This document shows positions 7,379-16,313 of a stretch of DNA of 64,000 nt, piece by piece. Within the stretch, counting starts at the first letter, position 1; each line of letters opens with the position of its first letter. This stretch comes from Candidatus Limosilactobacillus intestinigallinarum (GTDB taxonomy: Bacteria > Bacillota > Bacilli > Lactobacillales > Lactobacillaceae): NCBI GenBank assembly GCA_019117285.1, contig DXAA01000017.1, positions 1 to 64,000 of the forward strand, given 5' to 3'. The notes under the pieces were generated by a model, which saw only the letters and a list, made by a program, of their open reading frames with translations, made no database searches and was not told the DNA's origin. The position numbers and the translations under genes are program-made.

Positions 7379-7409
7379 TTGACTGCGTAGTTACTACACA
7401 GTTTATAGT
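7379..7409 (+). promoter_or_regulatory. MerR-type promoter/operator for the SDR gene
   Basis: TTGACT (7379-7384) and TATAGT (7404-7409) are separated by 19 bp. The spacer is a dyad (ACTGCGTAGT-T-ACTACACAGT, 7382-7402). An over-long spacer with a centred dyad is the hallmark of promoters that MerR proteins activate by DNA distortion. Confidence 0.8.
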
Positions 7410-7430
7410 CAAAATATGGAGGCGATATAA

Positions 7431-8183
7431 ATGAATAAAGTAGCTTTAGTAACAGGTGGTTTAAGTGGCATCGGTAAAGGAACTGTTTTTGAATTGGCAA
7501 AGCGTGGTTATCAAATAGTGATCTTCGATATTAGTGATGATAAGGCTGAAGATGTTATTAATCAAGCTATGCAAAACGGTGCAAAAGATTGTGTTTATAA
7601 ACACACTAACCTTTTCTCGTCTGAAGAAATCGCAGAGAGTTTTGATTTTATTGAAGAACACTTTGGAAAACTCGACTGCGCCTTTAATAATGCAGGCTTT
7701 GGTATCTTAAATAAGCCTTTTGGCGATGTCACTGAAGACGAGATGGACAAGCTTTGGGGAATTGACGTCAAAGCGTATATGTTGTGCATGAAGCATGAGA
7801 TTAAGATGATGCAAGAGAATGACTTTGGACGTATTGTTAATAACGCGTCTGGTGCTGGGCTAGTGAGTGTGAAAGGAGGGGCACTTTATGCTGCTGTTAA
7901 GCACGCGGTTGTTGGTGTAACCAAGGGTGCCGCCTTGGACTACGCAACAACAAATATTACCATCAATGCCATAGCACCAGGAACGATAGCGACAGAGCTT
8001 ATTATGCAATATAAAGATAAGCCGTTCTTTAAAGACTGGCTAAAAAGCAATCCGGCTGGTCGATTAGGTAAGCCAAGTGAAATAGGTCGTGTTGTAGCCT
8101 TCCTATTTGAAAAAGATTCGTCTTTTATTAATGGTGTTATTTTGCCAGTTGATAGTGGATACTGTGCGGGTAATTTTAAGTAA
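7431..8183 (+). CDS. Short-chain dehydrogenase/reductase
   Basis: A 250-residue classical SDR: TGGLSGIGKG nucleotide-binding loop near the N-terminus, NNAG in the central sheet, NNASG serine region and YAAVK catalytic Tyr-Lys. The C-terminal PVDSGYCAGNF end is typical of SDRs of 250 residues. The acidic residue in VIFDISDD at the end of strand 2 suggests NAD preference. Substrate unknown. AT-rich and paired with the divergent MerR gene, so the pair looks like a small transferred, ligand-induced module. Confidence 0.9.
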   Translation: MNKVALVTGGLSGIGKGTVFELAKRGYQIVIFDISDDKAEDVINQAMQNGAKDCVYKHTNLFSSEEIAESFDFIEEHFGKLDCAFNNAGFGILNKPFGDVTEDEMDKLWGIDVKAYMLCMKHEIKMMQENDFGRIVNNASGAGLVSVKGGALYAAVKHAVVGVTKGAALDYATTNITINAIAPGTIATELIMQYKDKPFFKDWLKSNPAGRLGKPSEIGRVVAFLFEKDSSFINGVILPVDSGYCAGNFK

Positions 8184-8312
8184 AGACCGATTAAAGATAC
8201 TATTTTTGGTGCTTATGAAGTAATGTGACGAGAGGTCGTAGGTGGAAGGAATTTCTTAGTTCACATAAGTCAGTATAAAAATTGACATTGAAATAGCTTC
8301 CTAAGCTGAATT

Positions 8313-8345
8313 GGAGGGGGTACCTTAAAGGGTACTCCTTTTATT
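8313..8345 (+). terminator. Terminator after the SDR gene
   Basis: GGGGTACC-ttaaag-GGTACTCC hairpin followed by CTTTTATTTA. The rest of 8184-8455 holds no gene that I can see apart from the inverted repeat at 8379-8433. Confidence 0.65.
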
Positions 8346-8378
8346 TATTAAGGATTTATACCTTTGCTCCCATATAAA

Positions 8379-8433
8379 ATGTCCTCCAAGTATCAAATGA
8401 ACTTTCCATTTCATCTGTATACTTAGAGGACAT
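8379..8433. repeat. Imperfect inverted repeat
   Basis: ATGTCCTC-x-AAGTAT and TATACTT-x-GAGGACAT arms enclose an inner ATGAA/TTTCAT pairing. It lies just beyond the 3' end of the minus-strand YfhO-like gene and could help terminate it, although there is no clear T run on that strand. A small mobile-element remnant is the alternative. Confidence 0.45.
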
Positions 8434-8455
8434 CATTACTAATACAGGGATTTGC

Positions 8456-11341
8456 TTACTTACGGCGCTTGACGACCAGGGTGACCGCGACGGCCAGGCC
8501 AGTCCAGATCAGGCCGGCCAGGGAGACCAAGGCCCCGGTGCGCAGGCCCGGCGTCTGGTAGGTGAAGACGACCCGGTGGGTGCCAGCCGGCAGGCGGACG
8601 CCGAGGAAGGCCTGGTTGGTGCGGACGGTCTTGACACGGTGGCCGTTGACCGTTACCCGCCAACCACTGGAGTAGGGGATCGAGGAGGTCAGGACCCCGG
8701 TGCGCGGCGTCGTGATCCGCCCGCTGACCCGGTTCCGGCTGAACTTCAGGTCAGTCAGGGCATGACGCTGGATGGCCCGGACCTCCCGGGTGTAGCGACC
8801 GTCGAGTTTCTCGGCGACTACCCGGTACTTGAGCTCGTAGGTCCCCAGCTTCGACGGCTTGAAGGTCAGCTTCTGCGGCAGGTTGCCGGAATAGTAGCCG
8901 ATGTTGAGGGTGCCGTTGGTGACGTGCTTGAAGAGGGAGAGGACGTTCTGCTTGGCCTGGACGACACTGGCGGTGCCAAAGCGGCTGGAGTAGTTCAGCT
9001 GGAAGGAGATGTCCGGCGACCCGTTCAGGACGTGGTAGCGCCAGTAGCGGTACTTATTGAAGCGCTGGTTGAAGACGCTGCCTGGGTTGTTGGCCATTGC
9101 GGCCCGGTGCTGCATGTCGTAGTGGATCTGTTCCTTCATGGTGAAGGGGGTGTACTTGATCTTGCTGAACTCGATGTGGAGCTCGCTGCCCCGGACCCGC
9201 TGGCGGAAGGCCTTGCTCTGCATCTGCGGGAACTGGAGCTGGTACTTCTCGTCACTGTCGACGTACTTGAGGTGAGCGGGGTTGATCTTATTGAAGCGGT
9301 TAGAGACCAGGACGCTCTTGAGCGGGATGACGGTTGAATGAAGCTGAGCTGGCCGCATCCCGGTCGTCTTCCCGTGGACGACAACCCCGCTGGCCAGGGC
9401 CCGTTCCCGTTCGGTCGGCGACAGTTTCTGATAGCGGGACTGGCTGATGTAGCGGTCCTGCCAGTAGAGCAGTGGGAAGGCGTTCTTGGTCCGGTAGCGC
9501 TCGGTCTGGATTGGGATCAGCTGGTCCTTGCTGGTGGCCGAGCTGGGCTGGCCGACGTCGTAGTTGATGATCGGCTGGCTGGTCTGGTCGAGAAAGTAGC
9601 CAGCCGGCAGCTTAGTGGCGTTGGCGCTGTTGCTCTGGACGAAGAGGTAGCGGACGCCGAAGAAGTTGTTCATCACGGTCCGGTCATCGGCCTGGCGGAT
9701 CGGGATGTTGGCCTGGTACTGGTTGTTCTGCAGGTCGGTGTTGAACTGGCCGAGGTACTTGTTCTGCAGGGAGTAGTAGGAGTCGATGTTGTGCAGGCCC
9801 GAGGTCAGGTCATTGTCGAGGGTCGGCCCCGCGATGATCTGGTTCTGACTGATTGTCGAGACCCGGTAGGCTGGGGTCCGGCTCAGTCCCTGGTCGAGCC
9901 CACCGTAGCGGTTGGCGGTGATCGCCTGGTACTCACCCCGCGACAGCATCTTGTCGGTGAAGTCCCCCTTGTAGGGAAAGGCGGCGTAGATGGCGTTGAA
10001 ACCGGCGTTGAGCAGGACGATTGCCAATAGCCAGCGGTCCGGGAAGCGGGTCTTATGGAAGTTGATCAGCCAGAGGGCCATCAGGGAGACGATCAGGAAG
10101 AGGACTGGCATGAAGATGTCGTCGTTGTTGGCGAAGTAGAAGGTGGCGACCAGGATCGCCAGGTAGATGACCGTCGCCACGTTGAGGATCCAGAGGGTGT
10201 GGCGGGTAAACTGCGGGGCGTTTTGCGCCAGGATGCAGACCGCCATCGCAATCGGCAGGTAGATCAGAAGGGTCCAGCGGTTGGAGGCCGACATCATCCC
10301 GTTGAAGAAGGCCCCGACCGCCGGGATCAGGAGCATCACTAAGGAGAGACCCAGGCTAATCGTCAGTAGGGGGTACTGACGGGGCCGGGAGTAGATGTAG
10401 ACCAGGGCTAAAAAGCCAATCGAGACCACCCCGAGAGCCGTCCAGTACATGAAGTACCACTGGCCCCCGTTGATCAGCTGCTTGGGCAGGAAGAGGTAGT
10501 AATAGAGGGGGTAGACCTTGAGCCCGTTAGCAAACTGGGCCCCGGTCCGGGTCGAGTTGGTGACGGCCAGGATCTCGGGCACCAAGAGGACCGCCGACAG
10601 GAGAAGGCTGGTGACGGTGGCGAAGGCCAGCTTGCCCAGGGTCTTCAGGTAGTCCAGGTTAGTCCGGTAGTGGGTGGCCACCCGGAGGACCAGGTAGGCC
10701 AGGGCCCCGATGCCGAGGACGAAGGCCAGGTAGTAGTTGCTGACCAGCATCCAGGTGAAGGCCCCGGTCAGCGGCCAGGCCGATCCGCCTTGCAGGACCC
10801 GTTCCAGCTGGACGACGATTAGTGGGAAGAGGATGAAGGGGGTCGTGAAGAAGGGCTGGGCGACCGCGGCGTAGAGGAGGAAGGCGTTGACCGTGTAGGC
10901 GACCGTCCCGATCAGGATCACCTGGTGGCGGAAGTTGAAGTGCTGGGCGAAGTAGACGAAGGCCAGGCCGACGCAGTACATTCGGACCATCCCGATCACC
11001 TGGTAGGCCAGGGTCATCTTGGCGGCCGGGAAGAGGAGGGCCAGGTAGGCGAAGACATCGCCAATTGTATAGTAGGAGTAGACCGAAAAGGTATCGGTCC
11101 CCAGCCCCATCTGCCAGGACCAGAACGTCAATTTGCCGGGGTGATGGATAAACTCGATCAAAGCCGCCCGGTATTTGACCAGGAGGGGCAGGTGCTGGTT
11201 GAGGGCGTCCTTGCTGAGGATGAAGGTGTGCCCGGTCACCAGGTAGGTGCCGAAGATGCAGGCCGCCAGAAAGATGAACATGACGGTGTATTCCAGATAG
11301 AGTTTGCGCAGGCCGTGCCGGCGGGTGAAAGAAAAGTCCAT
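8456..11341 (-). CDS. YfhO-family polytopic membrane protein
   Basis: A 961-residue protein with about a dozen hydrophobic segments in the first half (residues 20-460) and a final one near 935-955. The sequence after the first helices (SKDALNQHLPLLVKYRAALIEF, FWSWQMGLGTDTFSVYSYYTIGDVF) is diagnostic for the YfhO family of large GT-C-like membrane proteins. These act on undecaprenyl- or lipid-linked sugars in cell-envelope or teichoic-acid glycosylation in Gram-positives. A large extracytoplasmic region (about 470-920) ends in a beta-rich domain (GWRVTVNGHRVKT). RBS GAGGAG precedes the ATG. Sugar donor and target unknown. Confidence 0.85.
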   Translation of the reverse strand: MDFSFTRRHGLRKLYLEYTVMFIFLAACIFGTYLVTGHTFILSKDALNQHLPLLVKYRAALIEFIHHPGKLTFWSWQMGLGTDTFSVYSYYTIGDVFAYLALLFPAAKMTLAYQVIGMVRMYCVGLAFVYFAQHFNFRHQVILIGTVAYTVNAFLLYAAVAQPFFTTPFILFPLIVVQLERVLQGGSAWPLTGAFTWMLVSNYYLAFVLGIGALAYLVLRVATHYRTNLDYLKTLGKLAFATVTSLLLSAVLLVPEILAVTNSTRTGAQFANGLKVYPLYYYLFLPKQLINGGQWYFMYWTALGVVSIGFLALVYIYSRPRQYPLLTISLGLSLVMLLIPAVGAFFNGMMSASNRWTLLIYLPIAMAVCILAQNAPQFTRHTLWILNVATVIYLAILVATFYFANNDDIFMPVLFLIVSLMALWLINFHKTRFPDRWLLAIVLLNAGFNAIYAAFPYKGDFTDKMLSRGEYQAITANRYGGLDQGLSRTPAYRVSTISQNQIIAGPTLDNDLTSGLHNIDSYYSLQNKYLGQFNTDLQNNQYQANIPIRQADDRTVMNNFFGVRYLFVQSNSANATKLPAGYFLDQTSQPIINYDVGQPSSATSKDQLIPIQTERYRTKNAFPLLYWQDRYISQSRYQKLSPTERERALASGVVVHGKTTGMRPAQLHSTVIPLKSVLVSNRFNKINPAHLKYVDSDEKYQLQFPQMQSKAFRQRVRGSELHIEFSKIKYTPFTMKEQIHYDMQHRAAMANNPGSVFNQRFNKYRYWRYHVLNGSPDISFQLNYSSRFGTASVVQAKQNVLSLFKHVTNGTLNIGYYSGNLPQKLTFKPSKLGTYELKYRVVAEKLDGRYTREVRAIQRHALTDLKFSRNRVSGRITTPRTGVLTSSIPYSSGWRVTVNGHRVKTVRTNQAFLGVRLPAGTHRVVFTYQTPGLRTGALVSLAGLIWTGLAVAVTLVVKRRK

Positions 11342-11376
11342 GATTACTCCTCGTTGTAGAAAATGAAACTATAAAT

Positions 11377-11410
11377 AATAGCAAGATATGCTATATCATA
11401 TCTTGCTATT
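11377..11410 (-). terminator. Perfect 14-bp hairpin terminating the first duplicated membrane gene
   Basis: AATAGCAAGATATG, 6-nt loop, exact complement. It lies 9 nt beyond the stop codon of the minus-strand gene at 11420. It is the sequence that differs at the left edge of the tandem duplication. Confidence 0.6.
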
Positions 11411-11419
11411 TAGCAATAT

Positions 11420-13075
11420 TTAAGTCAAGTAGACCAATGCTGATATTAAGAGAACAACGTATATCAACGCAATTACCATCAACCAGGTGTAGATAGTGGG
11501 GTTATGGAACATGACCGTAATCACGTCCGAGCGACTGAGATGGTGTTGGTGGATAGCAAGGTATAAACCATCGATGGTGTACGGGACCTTTTTGCCATTT
11601 ACCCTTACTTGGTAGTTGAGGCTCTTGTATCCTAGCATCGGTAATATTACTTTGCCGGTCGTGGATGTAAGAGATCCCTTTGGTGTGATGTTGACCCCAT
11701 TGTTAATCGCAACTTTCTTGATAGGAACCTGTTTCTTCTCGCTCTTAATTGTGGGGCTTAACACAATTTCCCGTCCCTTTTTAGATAAGTAGACCCCATT
11801 CTTAAGAGAGGATGGAACACCATATGGATAATAGTCATAGTACATAAGCTGATTTATATATTGTTCTTCTTTATTATAATTACCCGCAACTAAGGTAACT
11901 TTCTCATATGTACCATCATTAAATGGAATATTAAACTTATGGTTTCTATATGTAGATAGGACAGCACAGAATAAAACAACGAATATAGATAAAAGGCATA
12001 ATATCTTATAGTTACGCCTAATATTTTTTCCTTGAGTTTGACTTATAAAGATAGCGGCAATAATGAGTAGGACTGGTGGAAACCTGAGATTAGCATTCTG
12101 AAGACTATTAACTAGTGGTACATGATTAAACAATTTCCATGGAAAATAATGTGTAGTAAGAAGGCAAACATATAGTGCCAATAATGTTAATGGAGATACA
12201 AGTGCGCTTTTGATGTTCTCTTTATGATATGCCAAAAATGAAATTATTATTGTAAAGAGGGGAATACAAGTACTTTTGAATAGTTCTAGAATACTTGCCC
12301 CTTGTATATTCCCCTGGGAGGCAGGCATTGTAACTTTAAATGAGGTAATTGAAAGATAGCGGTAGATAATTGGCAAAATAGCAAGAATACTAATTATCAT
12401 TGCCATAAAGACATTGGCAATTGCGTAAATGCTTGTGTTCTTAGTGATTAGTAGGTAGACAAAGATACCGGCCATAATAAATGCTAGAACAATAATACTC
12501 AGGAAATGGGAATATAAGATTAAAATAACGACTAATGCAAATTTTAATGCAAGCCTAATGTCAAATTTCTTTGAAGCAAGAATATCAAAAGTCGTAAAGG
12601 CTATTGGTAGCCCAAAGATCAGAATGATACTTGTTCCAGGTTGGAATTCTGTATTTCTGAATATTACTGAAAAAGTATAAATAATACTAGTGTATAGGGA
12701 AATATCCGAAGGAACGTGCCGATGGGCTAGACAAATATATGTAACGATGAACGTTAACACCGCTATTAGTATTTGGATAGCCACAACCTGGTGGAATGGT
12801 GACAGCGACATGGTTAGTAAGACAAATGGGTATAGTGAAATATCTGGGTACATGCCGTTAACGGCTTGCCCAATTCCAAAAAATGATTGAAAATTCAACC
12901 AGTTGGGGAATTCCAAATGTTGAAAAGCGTATCGGATTTCATATACTCTACCGATATGAAAAAAGGTATCGTAGTATAATCGAGAATTATATAGAAGAAG
13001 AAAACAATAACTAATTAAACTAATAAGAAGAAATATTTCTACTATTCTTTTTATCCATAACCGATGTTTTGTCAT
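11420..13075 (-). CDS. Large membrane protein, PTPS-related/GT-C-like, duplicate copy 1
   Basis: A 551-residue polytopic protein with an N-terminal helix, an extracytoplasmic motif DTFFHIGRVYEIRYAF and about ten further helices. It ends with a small beta domain (LNYQVRVNGKKVPYTI) and a last membrane helix. The layout and motif fit the membrane proteins annotated as 6-pyruvoyl-tetrahydropterin synthase-related, which look like YfhO/GT-C glycosyltransferases; true enzymatic activity is unproven. AT-rich. About 85% alike to the neighbouring copy at 13622, most strongly over the C-terminal 120 residues and the N-terminal 90. GAGGAG precedes the ATG. Confidence 0.75.
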   Translation of the reverse strand: MTKHRLWIKRIVEIFLLISLISYCFLLLYNSRLYYDTFFHIGRVYEIRYAFQHLEFPNWLNFQSFFGIGQAVNGMYPDISLYPFVLLTMSLSPFHQVVAIQILIAVLTFIVTYICLAHRHVPSDISLYTSIIYTFSVIFRNTEFQPGTSIILIFGLPIAFTTFDILASKKFDIRLALKFALVVILILYSHFLSIIVLAFIMAGIFVYLLITKNTSIYAIANVFMAMIISILAILPIIYRYLSITSFKVTMPASQGNIQGASILELFKSTCIPLFTIIISFLAYHKENIKSALVSPLTLLALYVCLLTTHYFPWKLFNHVPLVNSLQNANLRFPPVLLIIAAIFISQTQGKNIRRNYKILCLLSIFVVLFCAVLSTYRNHKFNIPFNDGTYEKVTLVAGNYNKEEQYINQLMYYDYYPYGVPSSLKNGVYLSKKGREIVLSPTIKSEKKQVPIKKVAINNGVNITPKGSLTSTTGKVILPMLGYKSLNYQVRVNGKKVPYTIDGLYLAIHQHHLSRSDVITVMFHNPTIYTWLMVIALIYVVLLISALVYLT

Positions 13076-13621
13076 TTAAGTAACTCCTCTATTAAATCTG
13101 CTCAAAACTCCTTAAGAATAGCAACTATTACACTACTTGTCTAGGGACGCTTTAGCAATGCCTTTATCTCATCATTGTAACTGATAACCCACAGACGTAG
13201 CTGAGAAATATTCCTAATTTGATAGTACTAAAGGATCTCTAAGCTTTTACTGCTGTCATCTTTATTGATAACGAATATTGTCGATTATGCTTGGAATTGA
13301 TTATGCCAGCTAGTTCAGCTAACAGGAATTGCTTAATCTATTTGCTCATATTAGCTAGTTTACGCCATGATAATCAGAATAAACGGTTAAATCACATGAT
13401 AGTTACGAAGTAATTTGAGTTTCTCTATCGTAGAATAACTTGCAATATAAAATACCCCCTAGGATTCACACTTCTATTATTTTAAAGTGTCGACCCTAAG
13501 GGATATTGTATGTCGTCTAATTTCTTAAAAAATTAGATAATCCAAAAAGCTTCATTCAGAATTTTCGCCAAATCTTGATTTTGATTAAAGAGCTTTTGAC
13601 GCAGTCCCCATTTAGAAATAT
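13076..13621. other. Gene-free spacer between duplicate genes, with remnant of the channel gene end
   Basis: No open gene. Bases 13076-13172 repeat the sequence upstream of the second copy (15281-15380), including the last codons of the potassium-channel gene. From about 13175 to 13610 the sequence is AT-rich and unrelated, with a weak hairpin near 13455-13503. It reads as decayed sequence between the two duplication units. Confidence 0.6.
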
Positions 13622-15280
13622 TTAAGTCAAGTAGACCAATACTGATATTAAGAGGACAACGTATATTAACGCAATTACCATCAACCAGGTGTAGATAGTG
13701 GGGTTATGGAACATAACCGTAATTACGTCCGAACGACTGAGATGGTGTTGATGGATAGCAAGGTATAAACCATCGATTGTGTACGGGACCTTTTTACCAT
13801 TTACCCTTATCTGGTAGTTGAGGCTCTTGTATCCCAGCATCGGTAACGTTATTTTTCCGGTCCTGGATGTAAGAGATTCCTTTGGCGTGATGTTAACCCC
13901 ATTGTTAATTGCAACTTTCTTGATAGGAACCTGGGCTTTTCCGCTCTTAATTGTGGGATTCAGTACCATCTTTCGTCCCTTTTCAGATAAAATATAAGTC
14001 CTTTTAAAAGAGGATGGAACGCCAGATGGATAATAGTCATAGTACATAAGTTGGTTTATGTGCTGTTCATTTTTATTATAGTTGCCCGTAACTAAAGTAA
14101 TTTTCTTATAAGTATCATCGTTTAGTGGTGGAAGAGTAACTGCGTGAATTCGATGGATGAGTAGGAAGACAGAAAAAGAAATCATAAATACAGCTAGTAT
14201 ACTCAATACCTTATAAGTACGTTGAATGTCTTTCTCTTGAGTTTGGCTGATAAAGATAGCAGTGATAATAAGTAAAACTATCGGGAACCTAAAGTTAGCA
14301 TTCTGAAGGCAATTAACTAACGGCACATGATTGAATAATTTCCATGGGAAATAGTGAGTAGACAGGAAGCAGGTATATAGTGCTAATAACACTAGCGGAG
14401 AATGAAGGGCGCTTTTGATATTTTCTTTATTATATGTTAGCAGTGAAACTATTATTATAAAAAAAGCAATGAAGTGGTTTTTGATTAATTGTGGAATACT
14501 TACACCTTGGATATTTCCATAGAGGTATGGCATTGTGATTTTAGATCCGTTAATTAAAAGGTAACGGTAGATAATTGGTGAGATGGCAAGAATACTAATT
14601 ATCATTGCTATAAAGACATTCACAACCGCGTAAATACTTGTGTTCTTAGTAATCAACAGGTATATAAAGATACCCACCATCATAAATGCCAGAACAATAA
14701 TGCTCAGAAAATGAGAATATAAGATCAAAATAACGACTAACGCAAATTTTAATGTGAGCCGAATGTCAAACTTCTTTGAAGCAAGAATATCAAAGGTTGT
14801 AAAGGCTATTGGTAATCCAAAAATCAGGATAATATTTGTCCCAGGTTTAAATTCTACACGTGTGGCTAAAGAAGCAAACGTATAGATAATACTAGTATAC
14901 AAAGAGATATCGGTAGGGACGCGTCGATGAGTAAGACAAATATATGTAATAATAACAGTTAGTACAGCAATCAAGACTTGGACAGCTATAACCTGGTGGA
15001 ATGGTGATAGTGGCATGGTTAGTAAGACAAATGGATACATAGAAATATCTGGGTACATACCATTAACAGCCTGCCCAATTCCAAAAAATGATTGAAAGTT
15101 TAACCAATTGGGAAATTCAAAATGCTGAAAGGCATATCGAATTTCGTATATTCTACCGATATGAAAAAAGGTATCGGTGCGTAATTGAGAACTAAACAAA
15201 ATAATAAGATAATAGCTAATTAACCCTAGAATAAGGAATAGCTCTACTACCCTCTTTACCCATAACCGATGTTTTGTCAT
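13622..15280 (-). CDS. Large membrane protein, PTPS-related/GT-C-like, duplicate copy 2
   Basis: A 552-residue paralogue of the gene at 11420, with the same DTFFHIGRIYEIRYAF motif, helix layout and C-terminal QIRVNGKKVPYTI beta domain plus terminal helix. The middle of the protein (residues about 125-160 and 250-430) has diverged most, as expected if the two copies see different substrates or evolve under conversion at the ends. Upstream GAGGAG and start context are the same as in copy 1. It probably works with the YfhO-like protein in envelope glycan modification; this is inference from family and position. Confidence 0.75.
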   Translation of the reverse strand: MTKHRLWVKRVVELFLILGLISYYLIILFSSQLRTDTFFHIGRIYEIRYAFQHFEFPNWLNFQSFFGIGQAVNGMYPDISMYPFVLLTMPLSPFHQVIAVQVLIAVLTVIITYICLTHRRVPTDISLYTSIIYTFASLATRVEFKPGTNIILIFGLPIAFTTFDILASKKFDIRLTLKFALVVILILYSHFLSIIVLAFMMVGIFIYLLITKNTSIYAVVNVFIAMIISILAISPIIYRYLLINGSKITMPYLYGNIQGVSIPQLIKNHFIAFFIIIVSLLTYNKENIKSALHSPLVLLALYTCFLSTHYFPWKLFNHVPLVNCLQNANFRFPIVLLIITAIFISQTQEKDIQRTYKVLSILAVFMISFSVFLLIHRIHAVTLPPLNDDTYKKITLVTGNYNKNEQHINQLMYYDYYPSGVPSSFKRTYILSEKGRKMVLNPTIKSGKAQVPIKKVAINNGVNITPKESLTSRTGKITLPMLGYKSLNYQIRVNGKKVPYTIDGLYLAIHQHHLSRSDVITVMFHNPTIYTWLMVIALIYVVLLISVLVYLT

Positions 15281-15338
15281 TTAAAATAACTCCTCTATCA
15301 AATTTGCTCAAAATTACTTAAGAGTAGCAACCATTATA

Positions 15339-16085
15339 TTACTTGTCCAGGGGATGCTTATCCTTTAGTAATGCTTTAATCTCGTTTAATTCGCTTTCCA
15401 GTTTATCGTTTTGCGCTTTCAGTTCCCGTAGTTGTTGGCTGACCTTGGCCTCGTCCTCCTTGGCGAAGAACTCGGTGATTGTCCCGGTTAGCATCCCGAT
15501 GAATCCGATCCCCAGCAGCATCAGAATGATGGCGGCGCCCCGGCCGATTGCGGTCTTGGGGATGACGTCCCCGTAGCCGATCGTCGTGGCGGTGGTGATG
15601 GCCCACCAGAGGGCGGTCTGGTAGGAGACCTTCTCGGAGATGCAGAACATCGCGGCGGTCACCATGATCACGGCGATACTGATGTAGAGGTAGTAGACCA
15701 GTTCGTTACGTTTGAAGAAGTTGGCCAATCGGCCGGTGAAGCCAACCAGGCGGAGGATCCGGAAGAGTTTGAGCAGGCGGAAGGTCTCGCCGATCTGGGC
15801 GATCCGGAAGAAGAAAAAGAGCGAGCTGGCCGGGATGATCGAGAGCAGGTCGAAGATGTGGTGCTTAAAGAACTTCTTCTTGTCGTCGGCCAGGTACAAG
15901 CGGGTGAAGTAGTCGATGGCAAAGATCAGCCAAATCCCGTTGTCGATCAGGTTGTAGGGGTAGGCATCGATGTTGATCTCCTTGGCATAGTAGGCCAGCA
16001 GCATGATGATCGAGATGATCGCGAGGATGGCGATGATGACTTGGTAAATAATATAAGTAAGTTTGTGTTGCACGATTTGCGCCAC
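15339..16085 (-). CDS. Voltage-gated-type potassium channel with cytoplasmic coiled coil
   Basis: A six-helix ion-transport domain: helices over the first 130 residues, an Arg-rich S4-like stretch (RLLKLFRILRLVGFTGR), then the pore loop TTATTIGYGDVIP with the potassium selectivity filter GYGD. The C-terminal 45 residues are a charged coiled coil (QQLRELKAQNDKLESELNEI) that may drive tetramer assembly. The start is uncertain. A longer frame begins at 16157 but would include a TATACT promoter-like sequence, so I prefer the GTG at 16085 with GGAA upstream. Its final codons are duplicated at about 13130-13172. Confidence 0.85.
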   Translation of the reverse strand: MAQIVQHKLTYIIYQVIIAILAIISIIMLLAYYAKEINIDAYPYNLIDNGIWLIFAIDYFTRLYLADDKKKFFKHHIFDLLSIIPASSLFFFFRIAQIGETFRLLKLFRILRLVGFTGRLANFFKRNELVYYLYISIAVIMVTAAMFCISEKVSYQTALWWAITTATTIGYGDVIPKTAIGRGAAIILMLLGIGFIGMLTGTITEFFAKEDEAKVSQQLRELKAQNDKLESELNEIKALLKDKHPLDK

Positions 16086-16149
16086 TTTTCCGCAGTTAAA
16101 TTTAGTTTCTGTAACAATAATAGTATAATTAGGGTGAATACAGTAGCCG

Positions 16150-16257
16150 ATTTTCAAACTTTGCGCCGGAAATTCCGGCCCGGCAAGCCGGTTATAGAAA
16201 ACCGGCGCGGTGCGGGCATGTCATACGGCCGCCCCGCGTACGGTAAGATTTGAAAAC
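16150..16257. other. Nested GC-rich hairpin structure between divergent genes
   Basis: TTTTCAAA and TTTGAAAA close a region with two strong internal hairpins: GCGCCGG..CCGGCGC, which itself contains CCGGAAATTCCGG, and GCGGGC..GCCCCGC. It lies between the channel gene (minus) and the gene at 16314 (plus). I cannot tell whether it acts as RNA or DNA, or in which direction. Confidence 0.35.
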
Positions 16258-16261
16258 AAAT

Positions 16262-16290
16262 GACGGCTGGGAGATAAGCTCCCAGTCGTA
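16262..16290 (+). other. Hairpin in the leader of the 16314 gene
   Basis: ACGGCTGGGAG-ataa-GCTCCCAGTCGT forms an 11-bp stem that ends about 24 nt before the start codon. It has no T run, so it is more likely a leader structure than a terminator. Confidence 0.4.
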
Positions 16291-16313
16291 ATAATAAAGA
16301 GATGGGGAACAAG

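Larger units (their letters stand above)
11408..15380. repeat. Tandem gene duplication, period about 2.2 kb
   Basis: Unit 1 (about 11408-13172) and unit 2 (about 13610-15380) share the coding gene, its upstream region and roughly the last 40 bp of the adjoining channel gene. Both start and stop codons are offset by 2202-2205 bp. The retained channel-gene tail in unit 1 shows that the duplication copied leftwards from the locus next to the channel gene. Confidence 0.75.
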
